Origin: Actinocorallia herbida
Lineage (GTDB): Bacteria; Actinomycetota; Actinomycetes; Streptosporangiales; Streptosporangiaceae
Direction of reading: 5' to 3'
Assembly: GCF_003751225.1 (NCBI RefSeq)
Contig: NZ_RJKE01000001.1
Location: 4,092,001-4,156,000 of the forward strand
DNA length: 64,000 nucleotides
Shown: positions 18,201 to 26,660 of the stretch, one piece after another
How positions within the stretch are numbered: the stretch's first letter is position 1
Layout of the letters: each line of letters starts with the position of its first letter
Program-made: the position numbers and the translations under genes
Notes under the pieces: model-generated
What the model saw: the letters and a program-made list of their open reading frames with translations, nothing else
What the model was told of the DNA's origin: nothing
The model's database searches: none

Positions 18201-20310
18201 GGGCGAGATCCAGCGCGCGGGCGGCCACGACACGCTCTTCGACAACCTCTTCGTCCTCCAGAACTTCCTCGACCTCGACGCGTTCGCCGCGATGAACGCC
18301 AGGCACGGCATCACCTCCGTGCGGGCCGACGACTCCACGCACTACCCGTTCACCTGGGTCGTCACGCCGGGCGACCGGCTGACGGTCAAGCTGGAGTACC
18401 GCGACGGGGACACCGAGCGCGCCGCGCGCCTGCTGGAGGAGTACCTGGGCGTCCTCGAGGAAGTGGCGACGGCGACCGGTCCGGTGGGCGCGCTGCGGGG
18501 ACTCGGGCCCGTGCCCGTCCCGGCCGAGCGCACGGACTTCGGCACCGACACCGTCGTCGACAGGTTCGACCGGGCCGCCGACCTGACCCCGGCGCGGGTC
18601 GCGCTGGTCGCGGACGGCGCGACCCTGACGTTCGCCGGGCTCAGGGACCGCAGCCGGGCGGTGGCGGGCGTGCTCGCCGCGCGCGGCATCGGCCCGGAGA
18701 CGACCGTGGGCCTCGCGATCCCGCGCTCGCTCGACTCGATCGTCGCGCTGTTCGCGGTGCTGCGGGTCGGCGCGGCCTATGTGCCGCTGGAGCTGGACCA
18801 CCCGGACGAGAGGATCGCGGCGATCGTGGCGGACGCCCGACCGGAGGTCGTGCTGACCGTCAGCGCGGTCTCGCCCCGGCTGACCGGCGAGCTGATCGAG
18901 CTGGACCGGCCGCTGCCCGAGACGTCCCCCTTCGTGACGTTCGCTCCGGGCGACCCGCACCGGCTCAGGCACCCCGCGTACACGATCTACACCTCGGGCT
19001 CGACCGGGAAGCCCAAGGGCGTGGTCACCGAGTACGCCGGGCTCACCAACATGCTGATCAATCACCGGCACCGGATCTTCGAGCCGGTGCTGGCCGAGCA
19101 CGGGCATCGCGTCTTCAAGATCGCGCACACCGTATCGTTCGCGTTCGACATGTCGTGGGAGGAGCTCCTGTGGCTCGCCGACGGCCACGAGGTGCACATC
19201 TGCGACGAGGAACTGCGCCGCGACGCGCCCCGGCTCGTCGCGTACTGCCTGGAGCACGGCATCGACGTCATCAACGTGACGCCGACCTACGCGCAGCAGC
19301 TCGTCGCCGAAGGACTCCTGGACGACCCCGCGCGACGGCCCGCGCTGGTGCTGCTCGGCGGCGAGGCCGTCACTCCGGTGCTCTGGCAGCGGCTCGCCGC
19401 GACGAAGGGCACGGTCGGGTACAACCTCTACGGGCCCACCGAATACACCATCAACACGCTCGGGGTGGGCACCTTCGAGTGCGCCGACCCCGTAGTGGGC
19501 ATGGCGATCGACAACACCGAGGTCTTCGCGCTCGACCCGTGGCTGCGGCCCGTCCCCGACGGGGTGCCCGGCGAGCTGTACGTCGCGGGCGTCGGCATCG
19601 CGCGCGGCTACCTCGGGCAGTCCGCGCAGACCGCGCACCGGTTCGTCGCCTGTCCGTTCGGCGAGCCCGGCGAGCGGATGTACCGCACCGGCGACCTGGT
19701 GATCCGGCGGCCCGACGGAAACCTCATGTATCTGGGGCGCACCGACCAGCAGGTCAAGATCCGGGGCCACCGGGTGGAGCTGGGCGAGGTCGAGGCGGTG
19801 TTCTCGGCGCACCCCGCCGTCCGGTTCGTCGCCGCCGTGGCGCAGCCCGACCCGCAGGTGGACGGCGCGTACCGGCTCGCCGCCTACCTCGTGCTGGACG
19901 GGGCCGACCTGGCGTCGGTCGCGGGCGAGGTCGGCGCGGGACTGCCCGATTACCTGCGCCCGTCGCACTACGCCGAGGTCGACGCCATCCCCCTGACCGT
20001 CAACGGAAAGGCCGACACCAAGGCGCTGCCCGAGGCCAGGCCGCTGGGCGCGCTGACGACCGGGGACGAGCGCGGCCCGGAGACCGAGACTGAGATCATC
20101 GTGTGCGAGTACTTCGCCGAAGCACTCGACCTGGACGACGACGAGGTGAGCGCGGTCAGCGATTTCACGGCCCTGGGCGGCCATTCCATGCTCGCGGTGC
20201 GGCTCGTAGGGCTGCTCCGCCGAGAGTTCGGCCCCGTGATCACCGTCCGTGATCTCGTCACCCTCCGCACCCCCGAGGCGATTGCGCGGCATGTCGATGA
20301 CCACTCCTGA
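9289..20310 (+). CDS. cchH: Trimodular siderophore NRPS, coelichelin synthetase type (A-T-E / C-A-T-E / C-A-T)
   Basis: A 3673-residue cytoplasmic NRPS. Residues 1-~138 are an N-terminal extension without a full condensation domain. Module 1: A (core motif [10 protein letters not shown] after Tyr288), T (GGDS, Ser684), E (HH 853-854). Module 2: C (HH 1373-1374), A (core near 1822), T (Ser2214), E (HH 2383-2384). Module 3: C (YH, catalytic His2783), A (core near 3231), T (GGHS, Ser3633). No thioesterase follows. Specificity codes read by eye are DINYWGGIGK, DFWNIGMVHK and DMENLGLINK, corresponding to N5-formyl-N5-hydroxyornithine, Thr and N5-hydroxyornithine. The E domains imply D-residues at positions 1 and 2. 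The C domain of module 2 carries a 44-residue repeat insertion (1283-1326). Start choice: GGAAGG lies only one base before ATG 9289. Confidence 0.95.
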   Translation: MAESSMVESSSRHVLLTPSRLDDVRRRIGAYSDRTITEAGTLALAYWATGRSPDGLPLTPDTLFADVLGWVDNGGGGVGGYAVGADGGSIVLPEGVSHPDAQLALDDLADFPDRPLGSVAPSSVAARLAALAAWHDNTVDRDRPTLVELFREQARIRPDAVAIVDEHRSLTYGEAAALSNQLARRLRDLGLGAEQVVGISLGRSAEMVIGLLAVLQAGGAFVPLDPRWPAARRAVVIEDARVVLQLNASGEGDGDEPSAVAVDLDDWKFGEYSGEPTEVVLSGSALAYVIFTSGSTGRPKGAMIRHEAISERLLWQVNQILHFGHDDASLFKAPLSFDISINEIFLPLVCGGRLVILRPGGERDPHHLLSVIDEQRVTFVYLVSSMLDVLLEIAGDSGRLDSLRHVWCGGEVLTPELYERFRTRLDIPMYHGYGPAETTIGVSHVIYRGEAERLSTSIGKANPNTQLYVLDDELRPVPVGVGGELYVGGFLLGRGYVNAPGLTASRFVANPFATDGSRLYRTGDLARYAPDGSLDFLGRADNQIKIRGMRLELEDVEAGLAEHPRVRHTCVVAKKNSAGGTYLVGYVIPAGGAADLRAAEVKAWAAEHLVEYMVPAHIVVMAEFPLTANGKLDRRALPEPEVGAGPLLAPSTDAEHAVCGAVAAALRLDAVGVDQNFFALGGDSILAISLLSALREVGLYVTATQIFTSETIGALAAVASRDEVSAVDREDVATGPVAGSPIVQWLGETTGAIDGFVQSVVLTTPEELTAETLDAMLAALVSRHAMLRARLVRGDRWSFDIPEADGAAVGWQESDLPLEACVGIATDGLDPDAGVMVRAVWRREARQLVLVVHHVVVDGVSWRVLMDDLATAWRQHTEGAAIDLPPVGTSFRRWTQVLERAAFDADRAYFQRPLPGPDGQVGRRPLGEADTVAWEETRHVSVAPDVTAALLGEVPAKFHAGVNDVLVTALAVALARWRRDLGQDQTFLHLELEGHGREGRFVADAVGFEPELSRTVGWFTTLFPVVVDPGAAADLTDPGYLAAALKAVKEDLARVPSNGLGYGALRHLGDAAFTAPAPQVLFNYLGRFDAGASRDWQFSGAAGQLGEKRDPRMRLPRALEFNAIAEPGPTGAYELVTTISWPAGLFTDADITVLGGYFQAALTALSALEQGGHSPSDFPLVPLTQADVDALDGPSLRDVLPLTPLQEGLYFHSVFDDDSAGSYVEQQLLELDGPVDPARVAAAATRLLALYPNLAARFAVLADGRVVSVLESGVEAPFTTLDRPGDGLPGEAGLSESPSPGPWVRPGDGLPGEAGLSKSLSPGPWVRPGITDDGLRDLAERDRRAGFDLATGPLMRYTLVRDGSRNVLVQTVHHIIADGWSVPPMLRALLAEYHAPGSVYPRGGFPDYVRWLAARDEAESERVWGAELAGLPGPSLVSEGHTPSEEFADTAEEPEVDIDAGARSAGVPLSVAVHAAWAVTVGGILHGGDVVFGSTVSGRDADVPGIADMVGLFINTIPVRARWTGTTTARELLTSVRDHQSETLPYQHVSLARIGRQVGHTPLFDTLVVFDVATDVAGLRRPGDEIAVTAIVNEGAPHYPLTLVVERGLDGRARFNLIYDGALLREEGARAILGTFTGTLAGLLTRPDDLVDELVPGRGPEPIVRTTLGGLFDAAAERDPAATAVTRCGLDGETRSLTYGELASAKNALASALRAAGVGPGERVAVAVPRSLEQVVALVGIVSAGGAYVPLDLAYPDERLEYVLADAAPQVVLVEAGQRDRFTALLAEAGVPARVLVQGELPGLPEEAAAEAVEPGWHDAAYVIYTSGSTGRPKGVVVPHSSVVTLLANTQPEMGFGPDDVWVQFHSYSFDFAVWELWGALAHGGELLVPEYGLTRSPVDFHRLVRERGVTVLNQTPSAFYQFIEADRLAAKPLPALRRIIFGGEALDLGRLRGWVERHGTATPELVNMYGITETTVHVTHRVLTDGDFAAGGDGSPIGGPIPGLTAYLLDDALRPVPPGRVGAIYVAGDQVSLGYLGRPALTAGRFVADPFAGDGSRMYHTGDLARRTLAGELEFVGRADDQVQLKGFRIELGEVESAVRALAGVVDAAVTVADGGDHLVAHVVGRVPDDFARLVAARLPAHMVPGRVLPLDALPLTVNGKLDRKALAARAAEEEAPAVTGGASLPTLVDLFAETLDVAVDGDTDFFRAGGDSIVAITLVNRARTRGLAVTPRDVFLHRTPRALAEHLGSGAPQAVAPAPARRADGPLPPTPIILRQRELGGSLARFAQARTLAVPDGIGLSDVRRAVDAVVAAHPVLRLRLTATHGVWALRTEPAHPVPVTEADDATAAANEAAGRLDPESGEVIAFSWLAAARTLVVTAHHFAVDAVSWLVLLEDLATALRGEPLAPPTTSYAEYAEALTVQAAQTPDGLGAWVETLDAPPLTAGISGLRETTVDLAPETTGRLVRTAPAALGVGLTELLCGALRSALTRVQPSPTDLAIEVERHGRVPVVEHHDYTRTVGWFTAIAPVRLTPHADPVAAARELVERQPDEAAHVAYGQLRYLNPQTAPLLTARPQVLFNYLGRGSEAQALAITGGDQGSPYAVEVNAWIDEGTGSLRAGFTLAEGVPDTITGHWLGALEEIAEAAATVERTAPVTPLQQGLYFQAQLAGAAGHYVAQSHFDFDRRLDTEVLADAMAAVIARHPVVGAGFTTDADGTPVQVLKAGRRVPVTTIDLATDAEVDALRARDRDTGFDLEAPPLIRLTVIRRPDGRDGLLLSYHLLLWDGWSRELVLRDLFDAYATLLEGGVPDTAPAVPSFEDHARALAARDRAASERFWAGHLAGLPGPTLLAGPAPALSDGLPRALVRELSDERSALLREAAKTHGVTLNALLTGAFGLLLGGHTGRSDAVFGVTVSGREGADLAGIVGVLLNTVPQWTRARPDATVGEYLSAVQEARVAAMEHEHLGLGEIQRAGGHDTLFDNLFVLQNFLDLDAFAAMNARHGITSVRADDSTHYPFTWVVTPGDRLTVKLEYRDGDTERAARLLEEYLGVLEEVATATGPVGALRGLGPVPVPAERTDFGTDTVVDRFDRAADLTPARVALVADGATLTFAGLRDRSRAVAGVLAARGIGPETTVGLAIPRSLDSIVALFAVLRVGAAYVPLELDHPDERIAAIVADARPEVVLTVSAVSPRLTGELIELDRPLPETSPFVTFAPGDPHRLRHPAYTIYTSGSTGKPKGVVTEYAGLTNMLINHRHRIFEPVLAEHGHRVFKIAHTVSFAFDMSWEELLWLADGHEVHICDEELRRDAPRLVAYCLEHGIDVINVTPTYAQQLVAEGLLDDPARRPALVLLGGEAVTPVLWQRLAATKGTVGYNLYGPTEYTINTLGVGTFECADPVVGMAIDNTEVFALDPWLRPVPDGVPGELYVAGVGIARGYLGQSAQTAHRFVACPFGEPGERMYRTGDLVIRRPDGNLMYLGRTDQQVKIRGHRVELGEVEAVFSAHPAVRFVAAVAQPDPQVDGAYRLAAYLVLDGADLASVAGEVGAGLPDYLRPSHYAEVDAIPLTVNGKADTKALPEARPLGALTTGDERGPETETEIIVCEYFAEALDLDDDEVSAVSDFTALGGHSMLAVRLVGLLRREFGPVITVRDLVTLRTPEAIARHVDDHS
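13135..13266 (+). repeat. Two tandem 66-bp palindromic units inserted in frame in the NRPS
   Basis: Units 13135-13200 and 13201-13266 are identical except at three positions (13174/13240, 13181/13247, 13188/13254). Each encodes 22 residues, beginning [13 protein letters not shown] and ending SPGPWV, so the reading frame is preserved. Each unit folds as a hairpin: in unit 2 GGCCTGGAGA (13202-13211) pairs perfectly with TCTCCAGGCC (13249-13258), GGCTC with GAGCC, and an inner CCCGGC-GAA-GCCGGG stem caps it. CCCATGGG follows. Removing both units joins RPG directly to a normal condensation-domain sequence. This looks like a palindromic element inserted and then duplicated. Confidence 0.85.
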
Positions 20311-21994
20311 CACCCTGCCCGTCCGGACGGGCGCAGAGATCCTCCGCGTGGCGCTCAAGCGCAACGCGGGCGCCATGACCTGGGGCACCCTCCTCATGGG
20401 GATGTACCAGGCGGGCGAGACCGCCTTCCCGATCGCGCTCGGCCTGATCGTCGAGCACACCCTGCAGGACCGGAGCCCCGGCTCCCTCGCCGTGTCGATC
20501 GCCGCGCTCGCCGTCATCATCACGACGGTGTCGTATTCATGGCGGTTCGGTATGCGGATCCTGCAGAAGGCCAACACGACCGAGGCGCACCGCTGGCGGG
20601 TCAGGGTCGCCGCGGTCGGGCTCCAGCCGGTGGACCGGGCCGTCGATCTCAAGTCCGGCGAGGTCCTCACCATCGCGACCGAGGACGCCGACCAGACCGC
20701 CGACATCGTCGAGGTCGTGCCGATGCTCGTCAGCTCGATGGTCGCGGTGGTGATCGCCGCGGTCGCGCTCGGCATCGCCAACCTGTGGCTCGGGCTGCTG
20801 GTGATCGTCGGGACCGTCGCGATCCTGTCGATCCTCAGTGTGATGTCCCGGCGGATCGGCGCGAGCACCAAGGAGCAGCAGGCCAGGGTCGCGCGGGCGG
20901 GCGCGAAGGTCGCCGACCTGATCAGCGGGCTGCGGCCCCTGCACGGGTTCGGCGGCAACCAGGCCGCGTACCTCTCCTACCGGAAGGTGAGCACCGAGGC
21001 GAAGCACCAGGCGATCACCGTCGCGCGCGTCAACGGCGCGTACGCGGGGACCGCTCTGGCGCTGAACGCGGTGCTGGCCGCCGCGGTGACGCTGACCGCG
21101 GGCTGGCTCGCTTTCGACGGCCGGATCGGCATCGGCGACCTCGTCATGGCGGTCGGCCTCGCGCAGTTCATCATGGAGCCGCTCAAGCTCTTCTCGGAGA
21201 TGCCGAAGTACATCATGATCGCCCGCGCGTCCGCCGACCGGATGGCGCTGGTGCTCGGCGCGCCGCCGGTGACGGCCTGGGGCGAGGGCGCGCCGTCCGT
21301 CGGGGGCGTCGAGGTCGACGGCGTCCGGTTCGGGGCGCTGCGCGACCTGAAGTTCGAGGTGGCGGCCGGCGAGTTCGTCGCGATCGCCTCCTATCAGGCG
21401 GGTGCCGCGGCCGACCTCGCCGCGGTCCTCGCCGCGCGCGTCCCGCCGGACGCCTACGAGGGCGTCGTGCGGGTCGGCGGGCTGGAGACGGCCGACCTGG
21501 ACGTCGAGGCGCTGCGCGGGCACCTGCTGGTGAACCCGTACGACGCGGAGATCTTCGCGGGCACCCTCCGCACCAACATCGACCCGTCGGGCACCGCGGG
21601 CCGGATCGACGAGGCGGTCACCGCGTCCATGCTGACCGACGTCGTGGCCCTGCACCGGGACGGGCTCGACTACCCCGTCCGGGACCGGGGCGCCAACCTC
21701 TCCGGCGGCCAGCGCCAGCGCCTGTCCCTGGCCCGCGCCCTGGCCGCCGACACCGAGGTGCTCGTCCTGCACGACCCGACGACCGCCGTCGACGCCGTCA
21801 CCGAGCAGCTCATCGCCCGCAACATGGCCGACCACCGGCGCGGCCGCACCACCATCGTCCTCACCAGCAGCCCCGCGCTCCTGGACGCCGCCGACCGCGT
21901 CCTCATCCTCGACGACGGCACGATCACCGCCGAGGACACCCACCGCAACCTCCTGGCGGGCGACGAGGACTACCGCCTGGCCGTGGCCCGCTGA
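20291..21994 (+). CDS. cchI: Siderophore ABC exporter half-transporter, degenerate ATP-site half
   Basis: A 567-residue ABC exporter half-transporter with a six-helix membrane domain (residues ~20-310) and a highly unusual nucleotide-binding domain. The Walker A region reads '[13 protein letters not shown]' (from about residue 365) and lacks the GxxGxGK core. Walker B reads VLVLHDP instead of DE, and the H-loop His is replaced ('LTSSPAL'). The signature LSGGQRQR (470-477) is intact. It should therefore donate only its signature motif to the site formed with the exporter half at 7434-9221. The start at 20291 overlaps the NRPS end by 20 bp, indicating translational coupling; ATG 20297 is an alternative. 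A strong bidirectional hairpin follows. Confidence 0.9.
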   Translation: MSMTTPDTLPVRTGAEILRVALKRNAGAMTWGTLLMGMYQAGETAFPIALGLIVEHTLQDRSPGSLAVSIAALAVIITTVSYSWRFGMRILQKANTTEAHRWRVRVAAVGLQPVDRAVDLKSGEVLTIATEDADQTADIVEVVPMLVSSMVAVVIAAVALGIANLWLGLLVIVGTVAILSILSVMSRRIGASTKEQQARVARAGAKVADLISGLRPLHGFGGNQAAYLSYRKVSTEAKHQAITVARVNGAYAGTALALNAVLAAAVTLTAGWLAFDGRIGIGDLVMAVGLAQFIMEPLKLFSEMPKYIMIARASADRMALVLGAPPVTAWGEGAPSVGGVEVDGVRFGALRDLKFEVAAGEFVAIASYQAGAAADLAAVLAARVPPDAYEGVVRVGGLETADLDVEALRGHLLVNPYDAEIFAGTLRTNIDPSGTAGRIDEAVTASMLTDVVALHRDGLDYPVRDRGANLSGGQRQRLSLARALAADTEVLVLHDPTTAVDAVTEQLIARNMADHRRGRTTIVLTSSPALLDAADRVLILDDGTITAEDTHRNLLAGDEDYRLAVAR

Positions 21995-22001
21995 TGTTCA
22001 C

Positions 22002-22030
22002 GGCCCGCGGCGCCACCCGCGCCGCGGGCC
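22002..22030. terminator. Strong bidirectional terminator hairpin
   Basis: GGCCCGCGGCGC (22002-22013) and GCGCCGCGGGCC (22019-22030) form a perfect 12-bp stem with loop CACCC. It lies seven bases after the exporter stop and seven bases before the end of the convergent methyltransferase gene, so it can serve both. There is no T-tract, as is common for actinomycete terminators. Confidence 0.7.
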
Positions 22031-22037
22031 TCCGGGC

Positions 22038-22883
22038 TCAGCCCTTCCGCGCCACCCCGCCCACGATCAGCGACTCGATCGCGCCCACCTCGGTCTCGCC
22101 GGGTTCGCGGGTCGTGATGTCGGGGAACAGTGCGCGGTCGTAGGCCGGGTCGGGCCGCCAGACGGACGCCGGCACGACGCCGGGGTCCAGCGGTTCGAGG
22201 TCCCCGAAGTACGCCGCGACCTCCTCGGTCGTGCGGAACCACCCGCTCCCGATGCCCGCGACGAACTTCCGCTCCAGTTCCTCGGCCTCGGGCGCCCCCC
22301 GGTGGAAGTGGCTGACCAGCAGGTGGCTGCCCGGCGCGGCCGGTGCGAGATACGCCGCGACGATCCCGCCCGGATCGTCGGACACCGGGAAGTGGTGCAG
22401 GATCCCGCTCATCAGCACTCCCACCGGCTCGTCGAAGTCGATGAGCCGCACCACGTCCGGATGCCCGAGGACCGCCCCGGTGTCCCGCACGTCGGCGGTG
22501 ACGATCGCCGTCCGCGCGTCCCCCGCGAGCAGCGCGCCCGCGTACGCCCGCACCATCGGATCGTCGTCCACATAGACGACCCTGGCCTCCGGCGCCTCCC
22601 GTCGCGCCACCTGATGCGTGTTGTCCCGCGCCGGCAGCCCCGAGCCGAGGTCGAGGAACTGCCGAATCCCGACCTCCCCCGCGAGGAACCTGACCGCCCG
22701 CCGCAGCAGCGCCCGGTTCAGCACCGCCACCTTGCTCGACTCGGGCATCGCCTCCCCGACCCGCGCGCTGATCGCCCGATCCACTGGAAAGTTGTCGGTC
22801 CCGCCCAGCCCGTGGTCATAGATCCGCGCCACACTGGGCACACTCGGATCCACCCCCTCCGGCACCACGTCGGCCACCCTCAT
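22038..22883 (-). CDS. SAM-dependent methyltransferase, DUF574 family
   Basis: A 281-residue protein of the actinomycete S-adenosyl methyltransferase family PF04672 (DUF574). Features: 'PSVARIYDHGLGGTDNFPVDRA' near the N-terminus (the family's YDxxLGGxxNF signature), the SAM-binding 'FLDLGSGLP' strand-loop, acidic 'VYVDDDP', and 'GVLMSGILHHF'. The start at 22883 follows GGAGGAGGGG; a longer in-frame extension upstream has no such site. It has no obvious role in hydroxamate siderophore synthesis and no counterpart in the coelichelin cluster as I recall it. It is separated from the esterase gene by 272 bp and from the exporter by a terminator, so it is probably an independent insertion in the locus. 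Confidence 0.85.
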   Translation of the reverse strand: MRVADVVPEGVDPSVPSVARIYDHGLGGTDNFPVDRAISARVGEAMPESSKVAVLNRALLRRAVRFLAGEVGIRQFLDLGSGLPARDNTHQVARREAPEARVVYVDDDPMVRAYAGALLAGDARTAIVTADVRDTGAVLGHPDVVRLIDFDEPVGVLMSGILHHFPVSDDPGGIVAAYLAPAAPGSHLLVSHFHRGAPEAEELERKFVAGIGSGWFRTTEEVAAYFGDLEPLDPGVVPASVWRPDPAYDRALFPDITTREPGETEVGAIESLIVGGVARKG

Positions 22884-23139
22884 CCCCTCCTCCCGCCCGG
22901 ACCCCGCCCGGCACGCGGCCCCCGCGCACTTCATGATCCGCGACCCGGGCCCCCGGGAGAAGCCCGTGGCGTTGCCGCTCCCGGTCATCGGGGAACCGCC
23001 GCTCCGCCCCGCACCGCTCGCCCTGCCCGTTCGGCCCGATGAACGCGCAGGCGGTCCCGCCACGGAACGTGGCGGGGCCGCCCGGTGCCGGGACGTAGCC
23101 GGGGCCGTACGAGTCCGGTGCGGGCCGCCTGCGCGGCAC
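22816..23139 (-). CDS. Possible small hypothetical protein upstream of the methyltransferase gene
   Basis: A GTG-started 107-codon frame fills most of the 272-bp gap upstream of the methyltransferase and overlaps its first 68 bp. The first ~70 codons have the G/C-rich third positions expected of coding DNA here, and two cysteines lie in 'ACAFIGPNGQGERCGAE'. The tail is low-complexity Gly/Arg. No family is recognised and no ribosome binding site is clear. It may be a real short gene, a decayed one, or chance. Confidence 0.22.
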   Translation of the reverse strand: MPRRRPAPDSYGPGYVPAPGGPATFRGGTACAFIGPNGQGERCGAERRFPDDRERQRHGLLPGARVADHEVRGGRVPGGVRAGGGDEGGRRGAGGGGSECAQCGADL

Positions 23140-23155
23140 CTCGTGGGTCTCGGGG

Positions 23156-24241
23156 TCAGGTGAGGAGCCAGGCGGTGTCGCGGAGGAGAGCGTGGCGCCA
23201 GCCGGCGCGGTCGTGGGCGGAGGGGGAGCGGGAGACGCGGACGGTGGCGCCCGTCTGCCGGGTGAGGGCCTCGACCTCGGTGCAGTGGGGGAGCATGCCG
23301 TGTTCGTGTTCGCCCACGTCGAAGGCGAGGCGGAGGGCGGAGAGGTCGGGGCGGGTGCGGAGGCGGGCGGCGATGGCGCCGCCGGCGGGGCCGGCGAGGG
23401 GGTTCGCCGAGCCTCGTGAGTCGGGGGTCCACCAGAAGGAGCCGGATTGGCAGGCGGCGCCGGAGAGGAGACCGGGGAATTCGAGGGCGGCGTACAGCGC
23501 GCTCAGTCCGCCCAGGCTCTGGCCCGCCGCGATCACCCTGTCGGTGTCGGCGGGGACGTCGCCTTCGGCGAGGAGCGGGAGGAGTTCGTCGCGGACGGCC
23601 TCCCACAGGTCGGGGCGGCACTCGAACTCGGCCCGGCGGTCCTGGGCGGCGGGCAGGAAGACGAGCGTCGCGGGAGGCAGGTCGCCCGCGTCGAACGCCG
23701 CGTCGAACGCGGTCATCGCCGGGTGCAGGTAGAGCCAGTCGTCGCCGTCGAGCAGCAGGACGACGGGCCCGCCGCCGCCCACCGGGTGGACGCGGACCGT
23801 CCGGCGGCCGCCGAGCCGCGCGCTGGTCCAGCGGACCCGGGCGCGGGGGAGCGGCAGCACGTCGTCGGCGGCGACGTCGGGCCAGTGGGGCTGCGCGGGG
23901 AGGTCCGGCGTCGTCGCGATGGACCGCTCGCCGCCCGTGCCCGCCGCGTTGGCCGGGTCGGCGAACACGGCGCCGTCGTCGCCCACGAACCAGTACGTGA
24001 CGCGCAGCCGGGCGGGCATGGGCACCTCGGCGTACCAGCAGTCGGTGTCGCCCCAGCGGCTCAGCGGCACCGGGTCCGCCCAGTTCTCGAAGGCGAGGGT
24101 CGCCGGGCCGCCGCGCCACAGGAACAGGGTCGCCCAGCCCCCGTCGGCGGCGGGCACCGACGCGGGGCCGGACGCCGACGCCCAGAACGCGTCGGTGCCG
24201 GGATCGCCGGCCAGTCCGTAGTCGGCGAAGGTGTTCTTCAT
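23156..24241 (-). CDS. cchJ: Fes-like siderophore esterase / trans-acting releasing hydrolase
   Basis: A 361-residue protein with the enterochelin-esterase layout: an N-terminal immunoglobulin-like domain (residues ~1-130, 'FLWRG', 'DCWYAEVPMPARLRVTYWF') and a C-terminal alpha/beta hydrolase with nucleophile elbow GQSLGG and a His in 'SAHDRAGWRHAL'. There is no signal peptide, so it is cytoplasmic. In the coelichelin pathway the homologous esterase has been proposed to help release the peptide from an NRPS without a thioesterase; ferri-siderophore hydrolysis is the alternative. It follows the monooxygenase gene by 37 bp on the same strand and is likely co-transcribed with it from the iron-box promoter at 25649. 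Confidence 0.87.
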   Translation of the reverse strand: MKNTFADYGLAGDPGTDAFWASASGPASVPAADGGWATLFLWRGGPATLAFENWADPVPLSRWGDTDCWYAEVPMPARLRVTYWFVGDDGAVFADPANAAGTGGERSIATTPDLPAQPHWPDVAADDVLPLPRARVRWTSARLGGRRTVRVHPVGGGGPVVLLLDGDDWLYLHPAMTAFDAAFDAGDLPPATLVFLPAAQDRRAEFECRPDLWEAVRDELLPLLAEGDVPADTDRVIAAGQSLGGLSALYAALEFPGLLSGAACQSGSFWWTPDSRGSANPLAGPAGGAIAARLRTRPDLSALRLAFDVGEHEHGMLPHCTEVEALTRQTGATVRVSRSPSAHDRAGWRHALLRDTAWLLT

Positions 24242-24278
24242 GCTCGTGCCACTCCGTTTTGTGCGGATCCGATAGCGC

Positions 24279-25589
24279 TCACCGGGAGAGAGCGTAGGCG
24301 TCGAGCCCGGTGCCGCTCAGCCGTCCGGCCACCGAGGCGACGATCTCCCCGGCCCGCACCGCGGTGTTCGACAGCAGTGTCGAGGTGAGGCCGTGGGTGT
24401 GCTCGGTCGCGCCCTGCACGTAGATGCCGCAGCGGAGGTCCGGCGAGGTCGCGATCCGGTAGTCGCGCTCGATGCGGAGCGCGCCCGACGGAAGGCGCTC
24501 GCAGTGCTCGCCGGTCGGCCCCAGCAGGGTGAGCGGGTCGCCGGGCCGGTATCCGGTGCAGTACACGACCACGTCGGCCTCGATGACCTCCTGCTCACCG
24601 GTGGGCAGGAACTGGACGGTGGCGCGCACGCCGTCCCCTTCCCGGGAGGCCTCGAGGAGCCGGGTCGCGTTCAGGATGCGCAGCCGCTCCTTGCCCTGCA
24701 CCTTCTCCTGGTAGTGCCTGCGGTACAGCTCGTCGATGAGGTCGAGGTCTACGACCGAGTAGTTCGTGGAGTGGTGGTAGGTCCGCAGGCTCTGCTTGAC
24801 GGACTCGGGCGCCTCGTAGAAGTGGTCGACGGCGGCCGGGTCGAAGATGCGGTTGGCGAAGGAGCTGTCGTCGGCGGGGGTGTAGCCGTACTTGGAGAAC
24901 ACCGCGCACACCTCGGCGTCGGGGAAGCGCCCGTACAGGTGCTCGGTCACCTCGGCGGCGCTCTGCCCGGCGCCGACCACCACGAACCTGCGCGGGTCGG
25001 TCACCGTGGGCAGTTTCGCCAGGAACTCCTCGCTGTGCCAGATGCGCGTGTCGTCGGCGATCCCGTCGGGCCGCACGGGCGCGAGGCCGACCGCGACGAC
25101 GAGGTTGCGGGTGCGCCGGGTGCTCAGCTCGCCCTCGCCCTGCCGGACCACCACGTCGAGGTACTCGACCGCGCCGTCCACGGTGACCGGCGTGACGCCG
25201 ACGACCTCCGCGCCGTAGTCGACCTGGTCGGCGAAGGGCGCGGCGGCCCATTCCAGGTAGTCGTGGAACTCCAGCCGGGAGGGGAACATCGTCTTGTGGT
25301 TGATGAAGTCGATCATCCTGCCGCGTTCCTTGAGGTAGCAAAGGAAGCTGAACTCGCTGGCCGGGTTGCGCATGGTGGCCAGGTCCTTGAGGAAGGAGAC
25401 CTGCATGGTCGTGCCTTCGAGGAGCATGCCGCGGTGCCATCCGAAAGCCTGCTGCTTCTCGAGGAAGACCGCGTCGATGTGCCGGCCGGTCTGCTCTCCG
25501 TGCTCGCGCAGCGCGATCGCCAGGGCGAGGTTGGACGGTCCGAAACCGATGCCGACGAGGTCGTGGACGTGCTGTTCGGCAGTGGGCAT
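24279..25589 (-). CDS. cchB: L-ornithine N5-monooxygenase
   Basis: A 436-residue flavoprotein of the SidA/PvdA/IucD family that hydroxylates the side-chain amine of ornithine with FAD, NADPH and O2. The FAD-binding GIGFGPSNLALA lies at residues ~13-24, 'GMLLEGTTMQVSFLKDLATMRNP' is the family's substrate/flavin region, the NADPH fold shows VVGAGQSAAE, and 'YCTGYRPGDPL' is the ATGY-like motif. The frame is open far upstream, but MPTAEQHVHDLVGIG beginning at 25589 is the natural start. It supplies N5-hydroxyornithine for module 3 and, after formylation, for module 1 of the NRPS. It is divergent from the formyltransferase gene across a near-perfect iron box. Confidence 0.95.
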   Translation of the reverse strand: MPTAEQHVHDLVGIGFGPSNLALAIALREHGEQTGRHIDAVFLEKQQAFGWHRGMLLEGTTMQVSFLKDLATMRNPASEFSFLCYLKERGRMIDFINHKTMFPSRLEFHDYLEWAAAPFADQVDYGAEVVGVTPVTVDGAVEYLDVVVRQGEGELSTRRTRNLVVAVGLAPVRPDGIADDTRIWHSEEFLAKLPTVTDPRRFVVVGAGQSAAEVTEHLYGRFPDAEVCAVFSKYGYTPADDSSFANRIFDPAAVDHFYEAPESVKQSLRTYHHSTNYSVVDLDLIDELYRRHYQEKVQGKERLRILNATRLLEASREGDGVRATVQFLPTGEQEVIEADVVVYCTGYRPGDPLTLLGPTGEHCERLPSGALRIERDYRIATSPDLRCGIYVQGATEHTHGLTSTLLSNTAVRAGEIVASVAGRLSGTGLDAYALSR

Positions 25590-25648
25590 GGAAGGGCCTT
25601 TCGGGAAAGCGTTCCGGAGGGGGGCAGGGGGTGGAGCGTCAGCGCTAC

Positions 25649-25667
25649 TTAGGTTAGGCTCACCTAA
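25649..25667. promoter_or_regulatory. Iron box in the divergent monooxygenase/formyltransferase promoter
   Basis: TTAGGTTAGGCTCACCTAA matches the 19-bp iron-box consensus at 18 positions, the best match in the window. It sits 60 bp from the monooxygenase start and 48 bp from the formyltransferase start, so a single IdeR/DmdR site could repress both precursor genes. Confidence 0.92.
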
Positions 25668-25715
25668 TTGAGTGAGCGTAACCTTTTCGACACCCCCCAC
25701 ACAAGGAGAGCGCTG

Positions 25716-26660
25716 ATGCGGGTCGTCATGTTCGGCTACCAGACCTGGGGACACCGCACCCTCCAGGCACTGCTGGATTCCGGGCACGAGGTGGTCCTGG
25801 CCGTCACCCACCCCCAGAGCGACCACGCCTACGAGAAGATCTGGAGTGACTCCGTCGCCGACCTCGCGACCGAGCACGGCGTGCCGGTGCTGCTGCGCAA
25901 CCGCCCCGACGACGACCTCCTGCGCGAGCTCAAGGAGGTCGACCCCGATCTCATCGTCTGCAACAACTGGCGCACGTGGATCCCGCCGGAGATCATCGCC
26001 CTGCCCAGGCACGGCATCCTCAACGTGCACGACTCGCTGCTGCCCAAGTACGCGGGCTTCTCCCCGCTCATCTGGGCGCTCATCAACGGGGAGGACGAGG
26101 TCGGCGTCACCGCGCACATGATGGACGCCGAACTCGACGCCGGGGACATCGTGGTGCAGCGCGCCCTCCCGGTCGGGCCCGCCGACACCGTCACCGACCT
26201 GTTCCACCGCACGGTCGACCTCATCGCCCCGATCGTGCACGAGTCGCTGGACCTCATCGCGTCCGGCCGCACCGACTGGACCCCGCAGGACCGTTCCCAG
26301 GCGAACTTCTTCCACAAGCGCTCGGTCGAGGACAGCAACATCGACTGGACCTGGACGGCCGAGGAGATCGAACGGCTCGTGCGCGCCCAGTCCGACCCGT
26401 ACCCGAACGCCTTCACCTACTACAAGGGCGAGCGCGTCCGCGTCCTCAAGGCGTCGGTCTCCGAGGGGATCTACGGCGGGACGCCCGGCCGGGTGTTCAT
26501 CAAGGAAGGCGACGGGATCGTCATCGTCGCCGGGGCGGAGGCCCGCCGCGGGCGCAGCCGCGGGCTCGTCATCGAGCGGGTCCGCACCGAGGACGGCACG
26601 GACCTGCCCGCCGACGAGCTGTTCCAGAAGATGGGCGGCTACCTCACCAGGCAGCCGTGA
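25716..26660 (+). CDS. cchA: N5-hydroxyornithine formyltransferase
   Basis: A 314-residue enzyme of the methionyl-tRNA formyltransferase superfamily. It would transfer a formyl group from 10-formyl-tetrahydrofolate to N5-hydroxyornithine, giving the residue selected by NRPS module 1. The catalytic Asn and His are in 'LNVHDSLLPKYAGFSP' and the Asp in 'ELDAGDIVVQRALP'. A C-terminal OB-like domain follows ('TPGRVFIKEGDGIVIVAG'). The start at 25716 is preceded by AAGGAGAG; an in-frame TTG at 25668 lies inside the promoter and is rejected. Its stop overlaps the next start (GTGA), so the following amidohydrolase is translationally coupled. Confidence 0.93.
   Translation: MRVVMFGYQTWGHRTLQALLDSGHEVVLAVTHPQSDHAYEKIWSDSVADLATEHGVPVLLRNRPDDDLLRELKEVDPDLIVCNNWRTWIPPEIIALPRHGILNVHDSLLPKYAGFSPLIWALINGEDEVGVTAHMMDAELDAGDIVVQRALPVGPADTVTDLFHRTVDLIAPIVHESLDLIASGRTDWTPQDRSQANFFHKRSVEDSNIDWTWTAEEIERLVRAQSDPYPNAFTYYKGERVRVLKASVSEGIYGGTPGRVFIKEGDGIVIVAGAEARRGRSRGLVIERVRTEDGTDLPADELFQKMGGYLTRQP

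Noticed and set aside
12808-20958. A 2716-residue open frame antisense to the NRPS gene
   Set aside because: It is a by-product of GC-rich third codon positions opposite a long real gene; its translation is Arg/Gly/Asp/Val-rich with no recognisable domains.
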